From JAGVSR01 sp963825555 (lineage in GTDB: Bacteria; Pseudomonadota; Alphaproteobacteria; Rhizobiales; Hyphomicrobiaceae), in assembly GCA_963825555.1 (NCBI GenBank), contig CAWGTZ010000029.1:1-64000 (forward strand): a DNA stretch of 64,000 nt. The letters are read 5' to 3'. Both the position numbers and the translations under genes were made by a program. This document shows, one piece after another, positions 33,683 to 41,424 of the stretch. A model generated the notes under the pieces. That model did not search any database. It was given only the letters and a program-made list of their open reading frames with translations, and was not told the origin of the DNA. Every line of letters starts with the position of its first letter. Positions within the stretch are counted from its first letter, which is position 1.

Positions 33683-33811
33683 CGGCCCTCGGACGTTTCC
33701 TTGCCATTCATGTCCGGTTCAGCCACCGGCCGCGATGCTGCCGGAATGCGGGAATCTTGTTTGAACACCTCAAGTCCTGCGGTTGACGAGAAGCCAAGGA
33801 GCGCGGCATCG

Positions 33812-35308
33812 ATGTCCGACAACCTGATTAGCGAAGTGCGGCCACGTTACATGCACGGTCTCTGCCTGGGTTTTGTCGCGCTAGCCCTGTTCGCCACGCC
33901 CGCCGCCTCCCAGAGCGTCTACCGCGACTACGAAGACGGCGCGCGCGACGAACTCAGCGACGAAGAGATCCGCCGGCTCTCCATCGACCGCAACGGTTCC
34001 TCGCAAGTTCGCTCTTACGGCGAAGAGCGTTACGACGAAGCTCCTCCCTACGAGGGCGACGACTATAATGAGCGGTCCGATGTGGGCGGCGGCAGCCTCA
34101 AAGACGGCGATGTCGGTGACGTCAATTATTTCTACGAAGAACTTGAGAGCGACGGCCGCTGGTTCGAGCATGAGGAGTACGGCTACGTCTGGACCCCTTA
34201 TCGCGTAGCCGGCGACTGGCGCCCCTACACGCGCGGCCGCTGGGTCATGACAGATACCCACGGCTGGTTCTGGGTCTCCGACGAACCTTTTGGCTGGGCC
34301 ACTTACCACTATGGCCGCTGGTTCCACGACCGGCGTCACGGATGGGTCTGGGTGCCCGGCACACGCTGGGGTCCAGCCTGGGTCGCCTGGCGCGAGAGCG
34401 ATGACTACATCGGCTGGGCGCCGCTGCCGCCGGACGCCTATTGGGAACCGCGCCGCAGCACGGTGATCTTCCGCGACTCGCTCTACGAGGGACCCCAATA
34501 CGCGATCTACTGGTCGTTCCTGGCGCCGGCCTACTTCACGGTGGCCGATCCCTGGCGCTATTACGCACCACGCACACGCGTGCACTATATCGTGACCCGG
34601 TCACGGTCCCACACGCACTACAGCTGGCGCAACCGGACCATCTACAATGTCGGCATCCCGGTGCAGCGCATCGAGCGCGCCACGCGCAGGCCTGTTCCGC
34701 GTCTTCAAGCGGCGTTCCGTGACACCCGTCCGTCCCGCTCGGCAAGCGCTTCGCTGAGCGCGCGCAACACCCTTGAAGTCTACCGGCCGAACCTATCCCG
34801 CCACGCCGTTGAAGAGCGGCGCAAGGGCCGGGATATCCCTGGCGTGGTGCAAAGAGACGGTGCAAATGTCTCCTCTCCGCGCCAGCGCAGCGCCTGGCGC
34901 GACGTCGATCGCCGGGCCGCGTCCGTTGCGCCCAATCGCCGTGACGTTCAGGGGCGCGATGCGAACCCCCGCAACCGTATCGATAGTAATCCGGCGAAGA
35001 ATCGCGACAGAGATCGGGTGCGCGCGACGACGCCGTGGGCCGTTCCGCCCTCCGCCGTCAGACGCCAGGAAGCGGTTCGCGACGGCATCGACGGGCGCGA
35101 GCGGGCCCGCTCGAAGCAAGCGGAGCCGCGCCAGTGGCGGCCGGCGACAGGAAAATCTCAGCAAAAGGATGAAAAACGCGCCCAGCGCGCCAAGGTTCCT
35201 GCCGAAACAGCCCGCCAGGATCGTGACCGCAATCGCGACGGAAAACGCGATGAAAAGCGTGCGCGAAGTGGCGACGGCGAACGCGGGCGGGGTACCCCGC
35301 CCGGTTGA
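33812..35308 (+). CDS. exported WP-rich protein, DUF6600-like
   Basis: A 498-aa protein: signal peptide LCLGFVALALFATPAASQ, an acidic linker (about 35-95), then Trp/Tyr-rich repeats (about 100-270) such as YGYVWTPYRVAGDWRPYTRG, GWFWVSDEPFGWATYHYGRW, GWVWVPGTRWGPAWVAWRES and IGWAPLPPDAYWEP. These blocks are a DUF6600-type array of exported proteins of unknown role. The last ~150 residues are Arg/Asp-rich (PNRRDVQGRDANPRNRIDSN, DRNRDGKRDEKRARSGDGER) and should be disordered. The ATG at 33812 has AAGGAG ten bases upstream. Probably surface- or periplasm-associated. Confidence 0.85.
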   Translation: MSDNLISEVRPRYMHGLCLGFVALALFATPAASQSVYRDYEDGARDELSDEEIRRLSIDRNGSSQVRSYGEERYDEAPPYEGDDYNERSDVGGGSLKDGDVGDVNYFYEELESDGRWFEHEEYGYVWTPYRVAGDWRPYTRGRWVMTDTHGWFWVSDEPFGWATYHYGRWFHDRRHGWVWVPGTRWGPAWVAWRESDDYIGWAPLPPDAYWEPRRSTVIFRDSLYEGPQYAIYWSFLAPAYFTVADPWRYYAPRTRVHYIVTRSRSHTHYSWRNRTIYNVGIPVQRIERATRRPVPRLQAAFRDTRPSRSASASLSARNTLEVYRPNLSRHAVEERRKGRDIPGVVQRDGANVSSPRQRSAWRDVDRRAASVAPNRRDVQGRDANPRNRIDSNPAKNRDRDRVRATTPWAVPPSAVRRQEAVRDGIDGRERARSKQAEPRQWRPATGKSQQKDEKRAQRAKVPAETARQDRDRNRDGKRDEKRARSGDGERGRGTPPG

Positions 35309-35399
35309 ACCTCCCGGTTCGGGCTGATTGCCCCACCAGATGGGGATGTCGGGCCCGTCCCGGTTGCGTGGTGCCGCTGTTCCACGTACAGCGATCTCC

Positions 35400-36380
35400 A
35401 TGACCAGCGAAACGTCTCCCGCTACCGCCCAGTCAACCGGTGATGCCGCCTCGAACGCGACACTGGCGCTCGTGGCGCGCGTGACGGTACGCGAACGGCG
35501 CGCCGTGTCGGAGGCCGTAACTGAGCTGGAACGACTCTCACCCCGTGCGCCGGCCTTGTTGCAGGCCCTTCAGCCCCACCTCGGCCATGCCCTCGTTGCC
35601 GGCTTCACCGGGCCACCCGGCGCGGGCAAGTCCACCCTCGTCAACGCAGTAATCCGCGAGTTGCGCGCCGCCGGCAAAACGGTGGCCGTCATTGCCGTCG
35701 ACCCCTCGAGCCCCATTTCGGGCGGCGCTATCCTCGGCGACCGCATCCGCATGACCGCCGCCCTCGATGACGACGGCGTGTTCGTCCGCTCGCTGGCCTC
35801 GCGCGGATACCTCGGGGGGCTTTCCCCGGCTGCCGTGCGAGTGATCGATGCCTTCGATGCGGCCGGCTTCGATCTCATCCTGCTCGAAACCGTCGGCACC
35901 GGCCAAAACGAGATCGACGTAGCGGAGGTTGCCGACGTGCGGGTCGTCATCTCCGCGCCAGGTCTAGGCGACGATGTTCAGGCCATGAAGTCCGGGCTAC
36001 TGGAGATCGCCGATATCCTCGTCGTCAACAAGGGCGACCGGCCAGGAGCCGAGCAGACGATGCAGCAGCTCATCGGCGCACTCTCCATCCGCGCGACGAT
36101 CAGCAGCAAGGTTCCAGTATTGAAGACGACCGCGACCTCGGGAGACGGCGTCGACCGGCTGCTCGCTGCCATTGACACGGTCGGGGGACAGGTTATGGCT
36201 CAGGGCACCCAGGCCCGCCGGCGCCGGCGGGCGCGATACCTGATCGCGCGGGCTGCCGCCGATCTCGTGGCCGCACGCGTCCGCAAGGGTGACAATGGGC
36301 GCCTCGACGAGCTGTCGGACCGCGTCCTTGCTGGAACATTGACCCCGGACGAAGCAGCAAACACCGTTTTGAAAGACTGA
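35400..36380 (+). CDS. meaB: methylmalonyl-CoA mutase-associated GTPase MeaB
   Basis: G3E-class GTPase that loads and protects cobalamin-dependent acyl-CoA mutases (methylmalonyl- or ethylmalonyl-CoA mutase) from inactivation. The 326-aa protein has Walker A GPPGAGKST (71-79), DPSSPISGGAILGDRIRM (Mg and switch region), DLILLETVGTGQNEIDVAEV (where most members read VGVGQSE), and a VNKGDRPG guanine-specificity loop. The C-terminal helix with RYLIARAAADLVAARV is the dimer tail. The ATG at 35400 is used, with the family N-terminus after it. No mutase gene is adjacent, so the partner lies elsewhere. Confidence 0.93.
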   Translation: MTSETSPATAQSTGDAASNATLALVARVTVRERRAVSEAVTELERLSPRAPALLQALQPHLGHALVAGFTGPPGAGKSTLVNAVIRELRAAGKTVAVIAVDPSSPISGGAILGDRIRMTAALDDDGVFVRSLASRGYLGGLSPAAVRVIDAFDAAGFDLILLETVGTGQNEIDVAEVADVRVVISAPGLGDDVQAMKSGLLEIADILVVNKGDRPGAEQTMQQLIGALSIRATISSKVPVLKTTATSGDGVDRLLAAIDTVGGQVMAQGTQARRRRRARYLIARAAADLVAARVRKGDNGRLDELSDRVLAGTLTPDEAANTVLKD

Positions 36381-36467
36381 TCCCCGCAATTCGCGGGAGG
36401 TTAATATTCGGGCAGTGTTGCGAAAGTGCACTAGGCGGCGTCGCTGTATCCGTGTGCAAATAGATGG

Positions 36468-36890
36468 ATGAGGTTCTACCGGTCCGCACGCACCCGATTG
36501 CTCGTGTCGGCGCTCGCGCTTCTTGCGCTAGTGCTGCAGTCGTTCGTGCTCGGCCAGCATGGGGCAGCCATGGCCTCGGAGAACGCCGAGGCGAGCCGCC
36601 TTTCGGCCGATCTGGCGGCCCTCGGCCTGACCCTTGACGACCTGCCCTGTCACTCGAACGTCCTCGACGGCGACGATACGGGTAAAGGCACTCAGCCCGG
36701 CAAGACAGGCAAGACGGCCTGCCCCATTTGTACGCTTCATTCCTCGCCCCTTGCCGCCGTGCTGCCTGCGGATCCCGCAGTTTTTATCTCGGCGGAGTTC
36801 CGTGAGGCTCTTCCTCTTCCGGTCAGCCGCGTCACAACGCGCGCCATCCGCTATCATGCTCAAGCGCGCGCCCCGCCGCGAGGAGCCTGA
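36468..36890 (+). CDS. DUF2946 family exported protein
   Basis: A 140-aa small exported protein of the DUF2946 family, common beside copper or heavy-metal genes. N-terminal hydrophobic signal (LLVSALALLALVLQSFVLGQ), an Ala-rich linker, then CHSNVLDGDDTGKG and the family motif ACPICTLHSSPLAAVLP. The C..CPIC cysteines could bind metal. The gene is followed by a Met/His-rich outer-membrane protein after 123 bases, a linkage that supports a metal role. No strong ribosome site is seen before the ATG at 36468. Confidence 0.85.
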   Translation: MRFYRSARTRLLVSALALLALVLQSFVLGQHGAAMASENAEASRLSADLAALGLTLDDLPCHSNVLDGDDTGKGTQPGKTGKTACPICTLHSSPLAAVLPADPAVFISAEFREALPLPVSRVTTRAIRYHAQARAPPRGA

Positions 36891-37013
36891 CGCGTCGTTT
36901 TCCGGCGAAGCCGCGCTTTGCCCGCCGCGTCCTTGACCGACCGATCCCCTTTTTCGACTTCAAGCCATCGCGGCGCGCAAGTGCGTCCCGCTGCCAGAAT
37001 CTACAGGTATCCT

Positions 37014-38111
37014 ATGTCTTATCACCGCTCGCACCGAAACTCGGTTTCAGCCCTCGCACTGGGTTTTTCTTCGGCCCTCGCGCTGTCCGCCACCACCGCG
37101 TCGGCGCACGACAATGGTCCTATTCCCGACGGGCATGCGCCCGCCGGCGTGATGTTCGATCATATGCACAAGGCCGGGGAATGGATGGTCGGCTACCGCT
37201 ACATGTGGAGCCGTGCCAACGGCGATACCTTGAACGGCACACGCGCTGTTTCTGATGAAGAGATCGCCATGAAGGGCTGCGGCGATCACCACGCCGGCTG
37301 CACAATGAAGCAGTCCGAAATGATCATGCAGATGCACATGCTCGACATCATGTACGCGCCGACCGATTGGCTGACGCTCATGGTGATGCCCATGTGGATG
37401 TCCATGGATATGACCATGTCGCCCGTGGAAGGCGCTGCAATGGGACACGGCATGGGTGGCGGACACGGCCATGGCGGCCACATGGGCTCGCACGGCCATG
37501 GCACGGATGGCTTCGGCGACACGATCTTCGGCGGCATGATCAAGCTGTCCGAGGCGCCCGGCCTCAGCCTGCACACGAGCCTGATGTTCTCCGCCCCGAC
37601 GGGCTCGACAGACGAAAAGGGTCCAAGCGGGAATTTAACGCACTACATGATGCAGCTCGGTTCCGGCACCTGGGACTTCCTGCCGAGCATCACTTACAAC
37701 GGCCGTGCGGACCGCTGGAGCTGGGGCGCGCAGGTCGGCGGCATCATCCGCATGGAAGACGAGAACGACGAGGGCTACCGGCTCGGCAACGTGTTCAATG
37801 CCACGGCATGGGGCAGCTACCGGCTTGCAGACTGGATCTCGGCGTCGGTCCGCATCATCCACCTGCAGCAGGGCGAAATCGAGGGTCATTACAATGCTCC
37901 CCATGGCCACAGCAGCCCGCCGGACCTCCAGTACAACTACGGCGGCCGCTTCTGGGACGTCGGCTTCGGCATCAACACGGTGGTGCCCTCCGGGCCGCTC
38001 AAGGGCCATCGCCTGAGCGTCGAGTGGCTGGAGCCGATCCGGGACGACGTGAACGGCTACCAGCAGGAGCGCGACGGCACGCTCTGGGTCAACTGGTCGA
38101 AGGCGTTCTGA
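37014..38111 (+). CDS. Met/His-rich outer-membrane transporter-like protein
   Basis: A 365-aa exported beta-barrel-like protein (phenol-degradation MetA/transporter family). Signal peptide to the AHDNG at about residue 31. A Met-rich segment around 95-130 (EMIMQMHMLDIMYAP, MVMPMWMSMDMTMSP) leads to a Gly/His/Met run (MGHGMGGGHGHGGHMGSHGH) at about 142-163 that could bind Cu or other soft metal. The C-terminal half has alternating aromatic strands (SLEGH-type, YNYGGRFWDVGFGINTVV) ending LWVNWSKAF, a typical outer-membrane C-terminal Phe. Possible metal efflux or uptake pore, inferred from composition and the neighbouring DUF2946 gene. Confidence 0.82.
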   Translation: MSYHRSHRNSVSALALGFSSALALSATTASAHDNGPIPDGHAPAGVMFDHMHKAGEWMVGYRYMWSRANGDTLNGTRAVSDEEIAMKGCGDHHAGCTMKQSEMIMQMHMLDIMYAPTDWLTLMVMPMWMSMDMTMSPVEGAAMGHGMGGGHGHGGHMGSHGHGTDGFGDTIFGGMIKLSEAPGLSLHTSLMFSAPTGSTDEKGPSGNLTHYMMQLGSGTWDFLPSITYNGRADRWSWGAQVGGIIRMEDENDEGYRLGNVFNATAWGSYRLADWISASVRIIHLQQGEIEGHYNAPHGHSSPPDLQYNYGGRFWDVGFGINTVVPSGPLKGHRLSVEWLEPIRDDVNGYQQERDGTLWVNWSKAF

Positions 38112-38136
38112 ACCCCCGTTGCGATCGAAACACCGA

Positions 38137-38162
38137 GGCCGCGCAGCGATGCGCGGCCTTTT
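38137..38162 (+). terminator. intrinsic terminator of the Met/His-rich transporter gene
   Basis: 8-bp stem GGCCGCGC (38137-38144) with GCGCGGCC (38151-38158), a 6-base loop, then TTTT. It lies 26 bases after the transporter stop. Confidence 0.85.
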
Positions 38163-38189
38163 CGTTTCACAGCGGACGCGTGCAGCGGA

Positions 38190-38999
38190 TCAGCGGATCA
38201 GGCGATCCGCATTCTGCGCGCGATCGAGCCCCTTCACCGTGTCGAAGCCCTTGGCATTGGTGAAGTTGGCTTCATCTAGATTGGCGCCTGTAAAGTCCGC
38301 CTCGGTGAGGTCGGCACCCGAGAAATCGGCCCGCGTGAGATCGGCCCCGACGAACCGGGCGCCCGCCGCCTTGGCATTGGTGAAACTCGCGAACCCGAGC
38401 CGGCTGTCCGTGAAGTCGGCCCCCTCCACGTTTGCGTCGTCGAAGTCGCCGCTGAAGAGGCCGACACGGGCCAACGACGTGTTTTCATCTCGCGGATCGA
38501 TGCTGCCAAAGATGGCGCCCTTCAAGTCCGCCCCCTTGAAGTCGACATAGTCGAACCGACCGAAAAGCTGGGCGCCCGCCATGCGGGCACGCACGAACTT
38601 CGGCGCCTCGTTCCAGTTCGCCTCGGCAGCCGTGAACGTGGAGTAGATGCTCGGCCGTAGGATGCTCGCCTTCTCCAGGATCGCTTCGGAGAAATCGGTC
38701 CGCGTCAGCGTGGTACGATCGAGCCGCGCTCCGGTCATATCCGAGCCTTTCAGGACCGCACCCGACAGATCGGCCCCCAGGAAATCCACACCGGACAGGC
38801 GCGCGCCGCGAAAATCGAGTTCCGCCAGATCGAGGCCCGCAAGATCGCGGCCAGAGAAATCCACTGGGTTGCCCATCTTCGACTGAAATAGCGAATGCGC
38901 TACATCGCGCGCGGTAAAATCCGCCGCACCTGCCGCGCAACTCCCGGCAGCAAAGGCAGCCCAGACAGCCCAGAAGCGAAATGTCGTACGGCGGCTCAT
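38190..38999 (-). CDS. exported pentapeptide-repeat protein
   Basis: A 269-aa protein: signal peptide RFWAVWAAFAAGSCAAGAAD, then about 40 tandem A(D/N)LXX-type pentads in two blocks, for example FSGRDLAGLDLAELDFRGAR, LSGVDFLGADLSGAVLKGSD and VGADLTRADFSGADLTEADF. These should form a right-handed quadrilateral beta helix, here in the periplasm. Between the blocks is an ~30-residue interruption (IYSTFTAAEANWNEAPKFVR). The ATG at 38999 has AAGGAG upstream. It starts 55 bases after cimA on the same strand. Function unknown; exported members are not the gyrase-protecting type. Confidence 0.9.
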   Translation of the reverse strand: MSRRTTFRFWAVWAAFAAGSCAAGAADFTARDVAHSLFQSKMGNPVDFSGRDLAGLDLAELDFRGARLSGVDFLGADLSGAVLKGSDMTGARLDRTTLTRTDFSEAILEKASILRPSIYSTFTAAEANWNEAPKFVRARMAGAQLFGRFDYVDFKGADLKGAIFGSIDPRDENTSLARVGLFSGDFDDANVEGADFTDSRLGFASFTNAKAAGARFVGADLTRADFSGADLTEADFTGANLDEANFTNAKGFDTVKGLDRAQNADRLIR

Positions 39000-39054
39000 G
39001 GCGCTCCTTTCAAAGCGAGCGTCTTCTATAGCGGATTGCGCCGCGCCAGACCAC

Positions 39055-40665
39055 CTACGCCGCCTCCGCGCCATCCCGGAACAGCTTGTAGTTGATACTG
39101 TCGAGCAGCGCCTCGAAGCTCGCATCGATGATATTGGGCGAGACGCCCACCGTAATCCAACGCTCGCCCGTAAGGGTATCCAGCGTCTCCACAAGCACGC
39201 GCGTAACCGCCTCTGTCCCGCCCGTCAGAATCCGGACCTTGTAGTCGACGAGCTCAATACCCTCGATGTACTTCTGATAGCGGCCCAGGTCCTTGCGCAG
39301 GGCCTGATCGAGCGCATTCACCGGGCCATTGCCCTCACCGACCGACCACAAGGGATCTGTAGCGCCGTTGATGAAAACCTTCACAATCGCTTCCGAAACG
39401 GTGACGAGCTTTCCCAGGGCATTGTGCCGGCGCTCGACCATCACGCGAAAGCTGTCGACGGTGAAATACTGCGGGACATTCGAGAGCGTGCGCCGCGCAA
39501 GCATTTCGAACGACGCCTCCGCCGCTTCATAGGAATAGCCCGCTGCCTCGCGCGCCTTGACCTCTTCGAGAAGACCGCTGATGCGCTCGTCGTCACGGTC
39601 GGAAACAAGCCCCATGCGCTCCAGCGCCGCCAGGACGTTGGAGCGTCCCGCCTGCTTGGAGACGAGCAGGCGCCGCTCGTTGCCCACGGCTTCGGGTCGG
39701 ACGTGCTCGTATGTCTCCGGCTCCTTCAGGATGGCAGAGGCGTGAATTCCGGCCTTTGTGGCAAAGGCGCTCTCTCCCACATAGGGGGCGTGGCGGTCCG
39801 GCGCCCGGTTCAGCACTTCGTCCAGAACTCGGCTCGCATGGGTCAGCGTCCGCAGTCTTTCGGGCGTGATGCCCGTCTCGAAGCTGTTGGCGAACTCGCT
39901 CTTCAGGAGCAACGTCGGGATGATCGACGTCATGTTGGCGTTGCCGCAGCGTTCGCCCAGACCATTGAGCGTCCCCTGGATCTGGCGCACGCCGGCGCGC
40001 ACGGCAGCCAGCGAATTGGCGACGGCGTTCTCGGTATCGTTGTGGGTATGGATGCCCAGGTGCGTCCCCGGCACGACCTTTGCGACTTCAGCGACGATCC
40101 GCTCGATCTCGTGGGGAAGCGTGCCGCCGTTGGTATCGCATAGCACGACCCAGCGCGCACCCGACTCGTAAGCCGCGCGCGCGACGGAGAGAGCAAACTC
40201 CTTGTTGCCCTTGAACCCATCGAAGAAGTGTTCACAGTCGAGCATTGCTTCGCGTCCCGCGGCAACGACTGCCTTGATGCTCTCCGCGACGCCCTCCAGG
40301 TTCTCCTGATTGGTGATGCCGAGCGCAACGCGCACGTGATAGTCCCATGACTTGGCTACGAGACAGATACTGTCCGCGGCTGACTGCAGGAGCGCCTGAA
40401 AGCCCGGATCGTTCGAGACAGACCGCCCGGCGCGCTTCGTCATCCCGAAAGCCGTGAACCGGCTGGTGGCGAGTTTCGGCTTCGCGGCGAAAAGCTCCGT
40501 GTCGGTGGGGTTGGAGCCCGGGTAGCCGCCCTCGATGTAGTCAAGGCCCAACTGATCAAGAACATTGATTATGCGCTGCTTGTCCGGCAGCGAGAAATCG
40601 ACACCCGTCGTCTGCGCTCCGTCCCGCAGTGTCGTATCGAACAGATAAAGCCGTTCTTTCGTCAT
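39055..40665 (-). CDS. cimA: (R)-citramalate synthase
   Basis: Condenses pyruvate and acetyl-CoA to citramalate, the entry to a threonine-independent route to 2-oxobutyrate and isoleucine. The 536-aa DRE-TIM barrel enzyme has FDTTLRDGAQTTGVDFS (about residues 8-24), HTHNDTENAVANS (about 205) and GTLNGLGERCGNANM, and the C-terminal LeuA-type regulatory domain (about 410-530). DGAQTTG, where LeuA has DGEQCPG, and THNDTENAVAN are typical of the CimA/homocitrate-like branch. ATG 40665 is used; its ribosome site overlaps the end of the upstream microprotein gene. Confidence 0.93.
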   Translation of the reverse strand: MTKERLYLFDTTLRDGAQTTGVDFSLPDKQRIINVLDQLGLDYIEGGYPGSNPTDTELFAAKPKLATSRFTAFGMTKRAGRSVSNDPGFQALLQSAADSICLVAKSWDYHVRVALGITNQENLEGVAESIKAVVAAGREAMLDCEHFFDGFKGNKEFALSVARAAYESGARWVVLCDTNGGTLPHEIERIVAEVAKVVPGTHLGIHTHNDTENAVANSLAAVRAGVRQIQGTLNGLGERCGNANMTSIIPTLLLKSEFANSFETGITPERLRTLTHASRVLDEVLNRAPDRHAPYVGESAFATKAGIHASAILKEPETYEHVRPEAVGNERRLLVSKQAGRSNVLAALERMGLVSDRDDERISGLLEEVKAREAAGYSYEAAEASFEMLARRTLSNVPQYFTVDSFRVMVERRHNALGKLVTVSEAIVKVFINGATDPLWSVGEGNGPVNALDQALRKDLGRYQKYIEGIELVDYKVRILTGGTEAVTRVLVETLDTLTGERWITVGVSPNIIDASFEALLDSINYKLFRDGAEAA

Positions 40666-40670
40666 AGGTC

Positions 40671-40802
40671 TCACCAGCCGCCCAGAAGTTTCACGGCCAG
40701 AAGCACCGCCGCTGCCAGCACCGCGAGCTTCAGGATCATGTAGTACGTGCGGTGGCGCGCGAACGGAGGTTCCGTTCCGTTCCCGGAATTGTCGTCCGTC
40801 AT
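40671..40802 (-). CDS. 43-aa membrane microprotein between GNAT and cimA
   Basis: A very short gene, easily missed by gene callers. The translation begins MTDDNSGNGTEPPFARHRTY, then YMILKLAVLAAAVLLAVKLL as a single membrane helix, ending GGW. Its ATG overlaps the GNAT stop by four bases (ATGA) and its stop is 5 bases before the cimA start, so it is translated in coupling with both neighbours. The first ~18 residues are polar with two acidic Asp, predicted cytoplasmic or periplasmic depending on topology. No family is recognised. Conserved overlap is the main support. Confidence 0.75.
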   Translation of the reverse strand: MTDDNSGNGTEPPFARHRTYYMILKLAVLAAAVLLAVKLLGGW

Positions 40803-41302
40803 GATACGTCTCCGGCCGTTTTATCCTTGAGCTTCTTTGTCATCGTCGTGGTCATCAGCCATTCCCCGAAGCGCTCGACCGAGTTGCGCTGCAGCGCCAC
40901 GTAGCCACGCTCTTCGAAGAACATAACAGCCGTCTCGCTGGCCTCCACCGTAATGGTGTCCGTGCCGCGCCCCCGGGCGATGGTTTCAAGCGCCTCGCAC
41001 AGCGCAGAGCCAATCCCTTCGCCTGCGTGATACGGGTGAACGTAGAGCATGTCGAGAACACTGTTGTCTTTCAGTGAACCGAAGCCCGCATGCTCCCCTT
41101 CAATTTCGACAACCAAGGCCGTGGCCTGCTCCAGCCGCTCCCGGAAGGCGTCTGCGTCCTCCGCGCACGCTACCCAGGCCGCGCGCTGATCCTCGTCGTA
41201 GTCCTCCTGTGTCAGTTCCTCCACGCTCGCCGCGAAGAGCTCGCGCAGCGCCATGGTATCCCCCGGCAGGAAGGGACGGAGCGGATAACCCGAGCTGTTC
41301 AC
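40799..41302 (-). CDS. GNAT family N-acetyltransferase
   Basis: Transfers an acetyl group from acetyl-CoA to an amine; substrate unknown. In the 167-aa protein the acetyl-CoA binding segment is VLDMLYVHPYHAGEGIGSAL (about residues 82-101) with the pyrophosphate turn HAGEGIG, followed by the C-terminal strand VMFFEERGYVALQ. The GTG at 41302 is chosen because GGAG lies 9 bases upstream and the codon overlaps the stop of the upstream microprotein (GTGA). A GTG at 41317 is further upstream and worse. The stop overlaps the next microprotein start (ATGA). Confidence 0.88.
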   Translation of the reverse strand: MNSSGYPLRPFLPGDTMALRELFAASVEELTQEDYDEDQRAAWVACAEDADAFRERLEQATALVVEIEGEHAGFGSLKDNSVLDMLYVHPYHAGEGIGSALCEALETIARGRGTDTITVEASETAVMFFEERGYVALQRNSVERFGEWLMTTTMTKKLKDKTAGDVS

Positions 41303-41424
41303 GGCGCAAGGCTCCACGGGACGATACCCGTCAGCACGGCCCCACCAAGAAGCACGACGACAACGACCACCAGCGCAATCCCCCGCCCGATCGAGCGCGC
41401 CACCGCATTCGATGCATTCCTCAT
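41299..41424 (-). CDS. 41-aa membrane microprotein between cysS and GNAT
   Basis: A very short gene, easily missed by gene callers. Reads MRNASNAVARSIGRG, then IALVVVVVVLLGGAVLTGIV as one strongly hydrophobic helix, ending PWSLAP. The ATG overlaps the cysS stop (ATGA at 41424-41421) and the stop overlaps the GNAT GTG (GTGA), a continuous coupled chain. N-terminal Arg residues predict that end inside. No family recognised; operon context and the overlaps support it. Confidence 0.75.
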   Translation of the reverse strand: MRNASNAVARSIGRGIALVVVVVVLLGGAVLTGIVPWSLAP

